From Cladosporium sp. IMV 00045 (Eukaryota > Ascomycota > Dothideomycetes > Cladosporiales > Cladosporiaceae), in the NCBI GenBank assembly GCA_001931905.2, contig MSJI02000860.1:1-27965 (forward strand): DNA of 27,965 nt, given 5' to 3'. A program made the position numbers and the translations under genes. The notes under the pieces are model-generated. The model saw only the letters and a program-made list of their open reading frames with translations, was not told where the DNA came from and did not search any database. Shown piece by piece: positions 18,466 through 27,965 of the stretch. How positions within the stretch are numbered: position 1 is the first letter of the stretch; each line of letters starts with the position of its first letter.

Positions 18466-19940
18466 CTACCCACGCCCTCCCTCCTCATCCCCCCCACCAC
18501 CAACCCCAACACCCTCAAGATCCCCCTCAAGACCCCCCTCTTCCTCCTTCTTCTCCTCCTCATTAACAAACACAAAACTCCCCACCACCACCACCGCCCC
18601 CACCCAATAGAGCGCACTCGCCCTCTGCCCATTCAACACCACCTGCCCCACCAAACTCAGCGGAATCGTCATACTCAGCCCGACCGTCACGACGATCGGA
18701 CTCGTCAGCAGCACCGCGTACGCCCACGCAATATCACTGACCAAACTACTCAGCGAGTTCGCGATGATAATCCCCGTAACGCGGCCCGCAGGCGGGAGGG
18801 AGAAGGGTTCGATGTTGGTGTAGTGCAGGATGAAAAACCCGGGCCAGAGGAGGAGGACGTTCAGGAGGCCGACTAGGCCGAAGAACAGCGGCATGTTCAC
18901 GCGGGATTCGGAGCCGATGCGCGCTTTCATGAATACGGCGTAGATGCCATACATGACTGCGCTGGCGAAGGCGAGGCCGTCGCCCACGGCGATTTCCCAG
19001 GTGGATTTTTCGGGGAAGTCGCCGCGATGCGAGGCGTCGTTGTCCCGGCCTGAGAGGTCGATGAGGCTTATGAGTGCGATTCCCGCCAGGGAGGCGAGGA
19101 CGGCGAGCAGTTTGCGGAGTGTGAAGCGCTCGACGCGCAGGAGGGAGCCGAAGAGGAGGGTGAAGACGCTGCTGGTGCTGGTGAGGATTGTGCTGGAGGC
19201 GACGGTCGTGTATTCTAGGCAGGCGGCGACGAAGTAGTTGGCGAGGAACCAGAGGAGGCAGAATTCGAGGCTCAAACGCAGGGTTTCGGACAGGGAGAGT
19301 TGAGTGGTGGGACTTGTTGCTGTTGCTGTGCTGTGGCTTTTGATGGGGGAGATTTCGTCTGCTGAGTTGGAGGAGTCTCCCAGGAGGAGTTGGCGGGAAT
19401 CGCTCATGCCGTTGTCATCGTCATCTTCGTACTGCGAGCCTCCGCGCGAGCCTTTGCCATATGGCGAGGAGGCTTCGAGTAGAGGCCTGATGGGCGAGTA
19501 CTTATGCCTCAAGCACTTCTTGTGGAACTGCGCGCGCCATCTCGCAAACTCCTCGGGTTCGTGCTGGATTTTCCGTATGAGGATGGGAATCAGTGGGACG
19601 ATAAAGAAGGCCGTGTTGAGGTATGTGACGAAGTATGGTTTGCTGTAGGTGTTGTCTGCGAAGATTGTCTGTCCGGGCACTGTCAGTCTCTCTTCTTCTC
19701 TTGATATCCCAGGTTCAAAGGGCATGTCCTTACACTCGCCAGGAAATTGGACACAGTCCACAGAAACACCGTCAAGAACAACAGCAGCAATCCGACTATG
19801 CGCCTCCACTTCGCCCACGTCGCATGTTTTCCCTTCCAACCTAGGAACCCTTGCTCTTCAACCAAATCATCGTCCGCGAGTAAGGTTGATTCGAAGACAT
19901 GTGCGCTGTTCGCAGGGATCGGCGGCTCCAGGCTCGCCAT
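18466..19940 (-). CDS. SLC35F-type (DMT superfamily) membrane transporter
   Basis: Two exons on the minus strand, 19940-19734 and 19668-18466, giving 469 aa. The 65-nt intron is GTAAGG...CTGAC...GGACAG, and splicing reads NFLAS-TIFADNTYSKPYFV. The sequence has about ten hydrophobic segments: the first at 49-67 (VGLLLLFLTVFLWTVSNFL), then a second pair, a long hydrophilic Ser/Asp-rich loop (about 115-190), and two EamA-like repeats containing TTVASSTILTSTSSVFTLLF and IIIANSLSSLVSDIAWAYAV. This pattern fits the SLC35F/DUF914 group that includes yeast Yml018c and Thi74, several of which are vacuolar-membrane proteins. The substrate is unknown. The C-terminus is an acidic and Gly-rich tail after FVFVNEEEKKEEE. 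The ATG at 19938-19940 has a favourable context (A at -3) and no better upstream start. Confidence 0.9.
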
Positions 19941-20550
19941 TTAGATCTTGGAAAGTGTAGGTGATTGTGACCCCGTGCAAGGGAAGGTGTTTAATTTTGG
20001 TTCTCAAGGAGGGATGTCCGTGGTAATGAAGTCCTTATCGCGATACCGTCGTCGTCGTGCCTGCCTGGTATGCATGGGGCAGCCGTTTTCTGGGAGGGGT
20101 AAACACAGTAGTCAGGTAGTGGTGTTTCAAACAGGTCCGGATGTCTTGGAAAGATGAATGACGCGGCGCATGTGAGATAGGCACGCGACTTTGGGCTGCC
20201 AACAAATGGCCGGCTTTCGTTCGTCTATCTAACCGGCGCGGCCGCCGTGTTTGCAGACCACGTGACCATGTCTTGTATTTGAGACGAGCGTGCAGTTTTG
20301 GGAATATCACAAGATTCAGGTAGGGTATGTACAATGGTAATCTACAGTCTGACTACCTCGAAATGAGAGATGAGGCTCCTGTCTGCATCAGGGATATAGG
20401 ATCATCCTCTATTGCGAAAGAAAAGAGCTTATCGAAACGCCATGTCATGCTTAGAAGTGGAAGAAGAAGCAGAAAAAGGTGGGCGCCAAAAGAAGGAAAG
20501 CAGAATATGAGATGAAAAAAAAATTAGGAATGCGTCTCTAGCCGTGTGCT
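19941..20550. other. Intergenic, YPT7 3' region and SLC35F promoter
   Basis: 610 nt between two minus-strand genes. A CACGTG E-box within GACCACGTGACC (20255-20266) lies about 320 nt upstream of the SLC35F start. A run of A (20516-20523) lies just past the YPT7 stop, reading as poly-T on the transcript strand. Small frames here have no recognisable content. Confidence 0.45.
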
Positions 20551-21391
20551 CTAGCAAGAGCAGCCCTCGTTGCTCTCGTTCATGTTGATGGGTATCGTCT
20601 CTGGGAAGTCCGGGTTGAAGTCTTGCGACTCCTCCTGCGCGAGGGCGTTTCGTGCGATGACTGTTGCTTGTTAGCCTTCCATACACAATAGACAACTTCC
20701 ACACCAATGACAGTCCTGCTGCCCACAGACTATGACATACCTTCAAAAGCCTGCTCAACATTCACCGCCTCCTTAGCGCTCGTCTCGAAATAAGGAATCC
20801 CGCCCTTGGCCTGGCAGAAAGCCTGCGCCCTCTTGGAGCTGATCATCCTCTTGCTGTCCTCGACGTCGACCTTGTTGCCGAGCACGACGAAAGGGAAACT
20901 CTCCGGGTCCATCGGGCTGGCCTGGATCAGGAACTCGTCCCGCCACGAGTCCAGCGTGTCGAAGGATTTGCTGTTGTTCACGTCGTACACCAGCACGCAG
21001 CAGTCGGCGCCGCGGTAGAAAGCCACTCCCAGCGATTGGAAGCGCTCCTGGCCTGCCGTGTCCCACAGCTGCATCGTTACCAGACGGTCGTCTACGAGTA
21101 CTTCCTTCGTGAGAAAGTCGGCGCCGATGGTCGCTTTGTAGCTCGCGCTGAATTTCTTGTTGACCTGTGATTTTCACTCGAGTATCAGTATGTGTTGTCG
21201 GACTGCGTGGTTGAGCGCCTGCGTCTGCGCGCGCGATGTGGACGTACATATTGGTTCATCAAGCTGGTCTTGCCGACACCGCTATCGCCGAGGATGATGA
21301 CCTGATATCCGTATCAGCGACTTTGCTCTTTCACATTCTCATATTCCTGCAGCTTCCTGACCTTCAACAAGATCTTCTTGCGGGATGCCAT
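20551..21391 (-). CDS. ypt7: Rab7-family small GTPase Ypt7
   Basis: Four exons on the minus strand: 21391-21362, 21301-21248, 21164-20741 and 20660-20551, giving 205 aa. Introns are 58, 83 and 80 nt; donors are GTCAGG (weak), GTACGT and GTATGT. Ypt7 on the vacuole and late endosome recruits the HOPS complex for fusion. All G motifs are intact: P-loop GDSGVGKT (15-22), switch I ending at T40, WDTAGQE (62-68), NKVD (125-128) and ETSAKEA (155-161). The effector region [14 protein letters not shown] and the switch [13 protein letters not shown] are Rab7-type. The C-terminus ESNEGCSC carries the CxC double geranylgeranylation signal. Length is typical for the family. The first coding exon is only ten codons ([10 protein letters not shown]) and its donor differs from consensus, so I rely on the rebuilt [11 protein letters not shown] for its placement. 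Its fusion-complex partner Vps33 is encoded about 11 kb away. Confidence 0.95.
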
Positions 21392-21985
21392 GTTTGTGTT
21401 GTTGATCTGTGTAGGAAGTGGTTGGTGGTGCCGATGCCAGAGACCTGGCGATGCGCCGTGGGCAGAGAGTGGGATTGACGGCGGTGATAGATGTAGCCTA
21501 GGCACGTGTGTGTTGTTTGTGAGAAAGTTGGTGTGGGTTGGTAATGGAACGTAGTTGTGTGGTGAATTGGACCGTCGCAACTCTATGCCCTGCCATCAAG
21601 TCTCCAGCCTCGCATCACAAGCGCGCCGGGCGGGCCACAGAGCTGGCGCTGGCTTGACTCGTGACGTCTGCCGAAAGCTACACTTGCAGGCAGGTATAAC
21701 TTGCAGGCAGCTTTACATGCACGTACCGATGGAGCATTTTGACTACATGATCATAGGAAACGAGTAGCGACGCATATACATAGAGTCCGACGATGAATTG
21801 TCATATTCTTCCATTGTAGTAAAAGCTAAGGCATCTCCAATGCTACTCATACACTCGCTTCTAATCACTCCTCATACCAAGCCACACCGAGAATGCCGTC
21901 CTGTTATCACATTACTACCCCATGCTCTACCGATACACCCGTGTTTATCAAGTCTCGAGAAAAAAAACCCCCCCTCAATCTATCA
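21392..21985. other. Intergenic, SNT2 3' region and YPT7 promoter
   Basis: 594 nt between two minus-strand genes. It includes a 12-nt direct repeat (21682-21710), and A/T-rich DNA near 21760-21985 that is presumably the SNT2 3' UTR. I see no credible gene. Confidence 0.45.
21682..21710. repeat. Direct repeat ACTTGCAGGCAG x2
   Basis: Copies at 21682-21693 and 21699-21710, 17 nt start to start, lying 290-320 nt upstream of the YPT7 start. They could be a paired protein-binding site or a small local duplication. Confidence 0.7.
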
Positions 21986-24900
21986 CTAAGACAGGAGATT
22001 CCTCACGCTTGGGCTCGCACTCGCGCCACCTGGACCAAGGGCCGGGGTCCCCATTCCTTGGCTCTCATGAGGCGTCCCAGGCTGGCCGCCCTGACTCTCC
22101 GTCCTAGCATGCCCAACCTGTGGGCTAGGCTGGACAGGCGCGGCGGGAGTCTGCGGCGGTGCTTGTGACTGAGGCTGCGGTGGCTGCTGCTGCGGAGCCT
22201 CTGGGTGTGGGAAATGCGCGCCTGGACTTCCATAGAGCGGACCACCGAGCGGCGGCAGTTGAGCTGAGAAAGGTGACTCGGTGCCGCGGCGTGGACCGTA
22301 CTGCGGGTGTGGAGGACCAGGGGGGAAGCTTGGAGGCTGCATGTGTGCTCCGTGTGGTGATCCTATTCCATTAGGCATCGGCTGCCCTGGAGCGGAGAAA
22401 CCATTGATTGAAGGTCGATGAGGATGGAAGGGCGCGTTGGGTGGTGGCGCTGGATAGCCATTGTAAGGCCCAGGCGGTGGGGGCGGACCCGGGTAGCCAT
22501 TTGGCGGCGGTGGGTGATGAAACGTAGGCGGGAATCCATGGCCTTGATGCTGCGGCGGAGGCGGCTGCATATAGCCTGGGCCCATAGCGCCTAAAGGTGG
22601 CTGTGGTGGAGGAACCTGAGCCATTCCAGGTGGCTGAGATGTTCTTGCTGGGTCATCCCAAGGTGAAGGAGGTGGCGGCCGCTGCGCTGGTTGTTGTCCG
22701 TTCCAGTCAAGCTGAAGAGGGTATGTCTTGGGAGGGGACAGTTCACGACGTGGCGGAGGAGATGCCGGTGGTGGAGTTGGATCCAGCTTCCTCTTGACGA
22801 AGCACCTGTGGCACATGTACTCGGTCGGGCCCTTTTGTTCAGTCGTAGTCGGATGCTTCGAACCAGACCCGTTCGTTTGTCCCTTATCAGCTGGGCCCCC
22901 CTGCTCTCCGTTCATCGAAACATCCTTAGCGCCGGCAGTCGAATCGGAGGGGTCTTCACCTTCTGCAGGTCTAGGGCCGTTGCGCTCAGGCATACCATCC
23001 CAAGCTCGCCCGCTCGCGCCAGGGGCCATAAAACGAATGTTCTGTTGAGGACGCGATGGGTCTGAGGGATCTGTGCCGTTCGATGCCGCGTTGCCGGATT
23101 CTGGGGGATTTTCACGCTGTTGGTCGGCGATCTCGCCCAGCGTCATCGACATTCGTTGACTTGGTGACTTCTTGGTGACTGCCTCGCCAGATGGATCATC
23201 GGTAGGCTTGACATGCCACTTAGGAGTGACGTCTATGTTGCACTTCACACAACGCCTCTCCGAAGGTGCAGTTGATCCCTCGCGCAAGCTGGATGCATCG
23301 GTGGCGCCGTCAGCATCGTCAAGTCTGCTCTCATTGATTGTTGAGGTTCTGCCGCCCCTGCGCCCGCCAGCTGCACTGTTGATTGCTGTCGATTCGCGCC
23401 TCCCAGCTGCGTTTGCAGGCTGAGTGCCATGTTGCCCCTTACTCTTAGTAAGTTGAACTTGGTCAGCCTTGCGAACGGTGCCAGTCAAAGTCAAATCAGC
23501 TTGCTTGTAGACCTCGGCGTACACTTGAAGAGCAGTTCTGCCTGTGTCGTCCGCAATCTCTTGAATCGGGTGCACGACCGACTTGACGTTATGCTCTTTG
23601 CACCAGATGGCAGCATTGACATAGCCGGAGTCGCCGTTGATGTTGGCAGTGAGAATTTGATCTTTTCGAGATCCCTTGACCGGCGTGATGTCGAAGCCAA
23701 ACTGATAGCCAGCCTCGAAAGCACACGAGACGTGGAAACTCGCGTTGCAGTGCCAGCAATTGACGCAAGCGCCTTTGTCGTTGCGCACTTTGTTTTGGTG
23801 ATCTCGGTTCTTGCAGAGTTTGCAAACGGCTTCGTGCTTGGCCGGCGGAATAAGTTGAAAGCCCTCGGCCACTTGAAGCGATTTCGCATCGCTGAATCTG
23901 ATCTCTGGCGTGAAAATTGCGCAGTTCACATGCACCCAATTGTTGCCAGTAGTGGGTTTCAACGGCTCTCTCGGCATGATGGGACGGTGTTTCTCCAGCT
24001 GCTGAGTTGTGTAAGCTGTCCTCATGGCATCGGCCAGCTCTTTTTCCATGCGCTCCTTCTCGCGGTCGCGCTCGCTCTTCTTCTTGTGAGTCGACTTCGG
24101 CATCTCAATCAAATCAACCAAAGTCTCTTCCGTCAGGCACAGACAGCAAGAATAGTCCGTGGAGACCTGGGGGTTGCGGTCGTTCAGACACTGCTCGCAT
24201 ACCCAGGAATCTTCGCCGTTCGGCCTCAACCCTTGCCACTCGCTAATACCGAAGCAAGATCGATGCACGGTCAACAAGCATAATTTGCATGACACAGTGT
24301 TTTCGCCAGTATGACAGACCGCACACGGAAGCGCGCGCCATGTAGGCTGAGTTGGTATGATGGGCGCTGGTGGAGGAGTTGGAGGCTTCGGCTGCGGCGC
24401 TAGCTTTTCCTTCTTCCTGCCAGACTCTGCAACTGGTGGTGTTGAATCGTTTTTGTTCTTCTTCTTTGGCGGCTCGTCGGCACCAGATAAGGGACCATCA
24501 ATTGGTGGCAGCTGAGCCGCGGCTTCGTTGGCGGCGATAAGCTCACGGAGCAGCTCTTCGTCAACCCTACGCTTCCAAGCGCGACCACTTCCTTGAGAGA
24601 CCTTCTTCGCAACCTCATCGATGTCCTCGTACTGAATGGCGTATTTGCGCCATAGATTGGCGCACCGGAAGCACAACGCCACAAGCATGCGTTCGCGCTT
24701 CTCCTTTACGCCATTCTTGACTTCAACCATGACGGTCTGGCCTGATGCCGCGCCGGGAGCGCGTCTCCATTGCCTCGCGTGAGTGGTTTGGCAAAACTTG
24801 CACTGGAAGTTGCGCTTCTTCTTCGCTGCCTTGTCGTTATCAAAAGCAGAATCATCAGCATCGTGGGCGACTTCTCCATGCAGACGAGCAGCAGTGTCGT

Positions 24901-27470
24901 TGTCGAGCCTTTTCTTGCCTTTGCGCCCGGGATAGTTGCCCCAGATCTCCCGTCCCTTGGGAGTCTTTTTCCAGAGGTAGTAGAAACGGACGATGTCTGA
25001 GTTGGGCAAAGAAGTTTTCATGTGGAGACGCACAAGACGGTGCTCCGAACCATACTTGGCTACTCCTTCCTCAAACTTGAGCAGATCCGATTTGGTGAGC
25101 ACAGGCTCATGGAGATCCTTCACGCGATTGACCTGGGAAAGTTTTTCCAGTGCAGCCTCGGTGTCGTAGTTCGTCATCGTGTAAAGTTGAACAGCTTTGT
25201 CGAGAAAGTTAGTACCAAAGGGAGGTACGCCGATCTTCTTTGCCAACTGTTTCGCGCCATTCAAGTATTGGTCGAGAGAACGCTCGTTGTGGATCTTCAA
25301 AGCGTCGTCGGCTGGCTTATCATCTTTGTTGTCCTGTTCGGGCATCTTGAACAGGAGAGTCGCAGTACACCGAGGGTCATCGTTCGGATAGTCTTCGCCA
25401 CGAGCCACGTAGCCGACGGGCTCGTCCTGAACCCATTTAGGCCTCTTTGCCTTTTCGGCGCGATCGGCCTCAATGGCTGCAACAGTCTCCTTTGAAAGTT
25501 TGCCTTCTTTCTTGGCGCCACCTTTCATGTATCGCTTTTTGATCTCAGCAGCCTTGACCAGCTCGACTGGGCGACCGTGCCAGACGTTGACGTTAGCTTG
25601 ATGTCGTGGGCCCAAACGGGAACTGGCTCTTGGGTAAATCGCCCTGTCGTCGTATTGCAGCGCATCTTCCACGCGACAGTGGATCCCAAGATATCGCATG
25701 GGCCACATTTGAGCGAGGGCGATTTCTGCTTGGGTCGCGGGATGATCGTCCATGATGATGTCTGATTCGCTGGGACTAGGCGCTCTGGTAGTGTCGTTCG
25801 AGACGGGTGGGAGCGCTTCCTCGGCGGGTGCCATTTCTTCCTCTTCGACTTCGGCTTCAGTAATATCGCCACTGATCTCAGGCGTCAGGTGAGATTCAAT
25901 CTTGCGCTCAGAGGCTCTACTGCAAGGCGCGCAAGCCCAAGCGAAACCACGAGATGGTTTCTTCGGCAAAGGTGGCTGCACGCAGTTCATGTGATAAGAG
26001 AATTTGCAGATAGCGCAGTCGACTGATTCGTTCGATGCGCAATATCGCGTGCAACGCTTGCAAGTCTTGACAGCGCTTGTGAGTTCCTTGACCCTGCCGA
26101 TTTCGACGGCGACGAACTTCCAGCGCTCGTCAAGAGCCTTTTTGACCTTTTCCGGGACGTTTATGATCTGAGATGTAGGAATACATTCGTACCAGCGACG
26201 AATAAAGCGATCGAAAACTTGGACGAAGTAAAATGTATCTCGATCCTTGCGGTATTGCTCGAGGTCTTCGATTTCGGAACGGTGTTTGATGGTGCACAAG
26301 CCGCGCAGGGATGTGAGCGGGCACATGTCTGAATGCATCGTCGCGTATACAAGGCGACTGTCACTGTTGAAGCGTTGGACATCGCGAGGGCGGTAAAACC
26401 AGTTGACACGAAGTGAGTCGACAGGCGATTCGGGGTCGTCAGAGTTGGTGTGCAGGAACTCCATAATCCGACAGAGATAGTATGGCTCGCCTGGCGGTTC
26501 GCACACGAGATAGACGTGATCTACATAGAAATATCATGTTAGCCTTAGGCATTCTCGATGTTCGTTGTTCGGACTTGGAGGCGATGCGGGGTAGAAGGCT
26601 GTCGACCTCTGCGATCGAAGAAGCCAGCCTAAGCCAGCCCAGCCGACGAGCCCTTGTTCGCGAAAAGGGATGCTGCGGGCGCGGAGGCTTACCGTTGACG
26701 TTTAATTTCGTGCCGTCATCCGCCACGAGCTCGCCATTTTTGTTCAGGCACCCTTTTGACCGCGTAAACGACATCATGTTCGTTTCGCGTGCCAGAGCAG
26801 ATGGTGCCTGTTTACGCAAGTTGGCGGCTGCGAGGGCGGCGGGCAGTGGCGGCGTCGCTGTTTGATTCGTTGGTGTTGCGGTGCCAGCGGCTTTCCGCTT
26901 CTTCGGGTTTGTCGTGGTGCTGGCGCTGGCTGTGGCGCCCGGAGCGGAATCCTTGGCGATGGCCTGGCTATTTGCGCTGGAATGGGCGCCGTTCGTGGTC
27001 ACAGGCTCCTTTACACGTTTTGCATCGGTAGGATTTTGCGCATTTGCAGAAATTGCGTTCTTCTTGTACGAAGTGGTCGTTGCAGCAGACGTGAAGTCGA
27101 AGTCCGCATCCTGGTCTTCTGCGTAGTTGAGACGCTCCTTTCCGGTTCGCCGTGAGCGCGTGCCGTAATTGCTAGGGCCTTCCAGCGATTCAGCCTGTCC
27201 CGATGCTTTGTTGGCATTCGAGGCAGGTGCTTGGGAAGTTTGCTTCTGTGCAGTTGCGCCCTCGGCGGTGGGAGTCGCGCGAGCGCTGACATCGCGCGAT
27301 TGACGACCACTGTCACTTTGAGAAACGTTGGATCTGTTGATGGCCTGGAAAGAAGACGACGTCGCATTTGGCTGTGGTGTCGAATTCGAGTCCGATGCAT
27401 TGCCGGAAGGGGTCACATCGGTCCCTGGCAGCCTGATGGCGGGACCATTTTCAGAAGGAGGCCCGGCCAT
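21986..27470 (-). CDS. snt2: Snt2-like chromatin regulator (BAH, PHD, ELM2/SANT, extended PHD)
   Basis: Two exons on the minus strand, 27470-26693 and 26520-21986, giving 1770 aa. The 172-nt intron (GTAAGC...GGCTAAC...TGTAG) joins KLNVN-DHVYLVCEPPG. Yeast Snt2 works with Ecm5 and the Rpd3 deacetylase in stress-linked gene control and has been linked to turnover of excess histones. Order: disordered N-terminus with YGTRSRRTGKERLNYAED (102-119); BAH (about 258-385); PHD1 (413-459, CKRC...CAIC...HMNC...CAPC); ELM2-like (about 626-729); SANT (about 734-789); a GATA-like C2-C2 finger (833-883, CKFC...CFRC); PHD2 (992-1037); an extended PHD (1051-1237, CCLC...HVNCAIF...CWHC...HVSCAF); a widely split CVKC/CHRC pair (1350-1353 and 1496-1499); and a Pro/Gln/Gly-rich tail (about 1505-1770). 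All zinc ligands I checked are present. The start has GGCC before the ATG, and the frame opens there. Confidence 0.93.
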
Positions 27471-27965
27471 GGTGCTCAGACGACGCGAAATCTAGGAGTG
27501 CATCAAATCTGGCGAGCATCCAAGTCCAGAACGGTCAGCGTAGCGATGCGTTGATAAGAAAAGAATGGCAGCCGGCCGTCAGCGTGGCGAGAGTGTCGAG
27601 CGACACACGCGAACCAGATGGCGGGCCGGTTCGAGAAGGGCGAAGTGGATTGTCGCGGGAAAAAGAGTGCGAGTGATTGAACGGCGGACGAAAGTTAGAA
27701 ATGCAGCGGCATGAGGCACTTTTGGGAAGAAGAAGACGACGCGGGGGACAGAGGGATATGACGCGAGGTCGTCCGACCGTGAGCAGTGAAGAAGAGAAAG
27801 AGGTGGATAAGTTGGCCCGGCTCGCAGCAAGCAGCAAGACGAGCGAGTGTATTGTAGATAGAAAGCGCTAGGTACGCTTGGACCCTCAAGAACCCTCACG
27901 AGCCCAGGTGATGACCTGCCTCGACTGCGAATCGCGCCAACGGCCGTCAACCTTGTCTTCCTACA
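27471..27965. other. SNT2 upstream region to the right edge
   Basis: Presumed promoter and 5' leader of SNT2. Short frames on both strands (for example minus 27579-27950, TTG start) are not supported. I see nothing else that can be named; the next gene lies beyond the window. Confidence 0.45.

Overview
This is nuclear chromosomal DNA from a filamentous ascomycete (Pezizomycotina). The evidence is gene density (ten confidently modelled protein genes in about 28 kb), short spliceosomal introns (mostly 58-85 nt) with CTGAC/CTAAC/CTAAT-type branch points, GC-rich third codon positions, and protein families in their fungal form (Mdm38/LETM1, Adk2, Vps33, Tvp38, Ypt7, Snt2). A dothideomycete is my best guess from overall protein flavour, but that is inference; the sequence alone does not fix the genus.

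Layout, left to right: 1-780 non-coding flank; MDM38-like LETM1 protein (-); GTP:AMP phosphotransferase ADK2 (+), divergent from it; an uncharacterised two-Rossmann FAD/NAD(P) oxidoreductase with three exons (+); convergent with it VPS33 with three exons (-); histidyl-tRNA synthetase HTS1 (+), divergent from VPS33 across only 187 bp; TVP38 (+); a 2.3 kb gene-poor stretch; a membrane-anchored RING-H2 ubiquitin ligase (+); a convergent 1.1 kb low-complexity gap; an SLC35F-type transporter (-), YPT7 with four exons (-), and the large chromatin regulator SNT2 (-), whose upstream region runs to the right edge. I found no tRNA, rRNA, transposon or CRISPR.

Functionally this is an ordinary housekeeping neighbourhood with two themes. 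Three products are mitochondrial or partly so: Mdm38, Adk2, and a predicted long HisRS isoform. Several belong to the endomembrane/vacuole system: Vps33, the Rab7 GTPase Ypt7, Tvp38, and possibly the SLC35F-type carrier. Ypt7 and Vps33 act in the same machine (HOPS-mediated vacuole fusion), although their genes are about 11 kb apart.

The most interesting sequence-level observations are the two in-frame start codons of HTS1, the second in better context, which predict a mitochondrial and a cytosolic enzyme from one gene; the unassigned FAD enzyme; the recurring C-to-G strand-skew switch along coding strands; and several small repeats in intergenic DNA. I saw no clear evidence for a novel multi-gene system.
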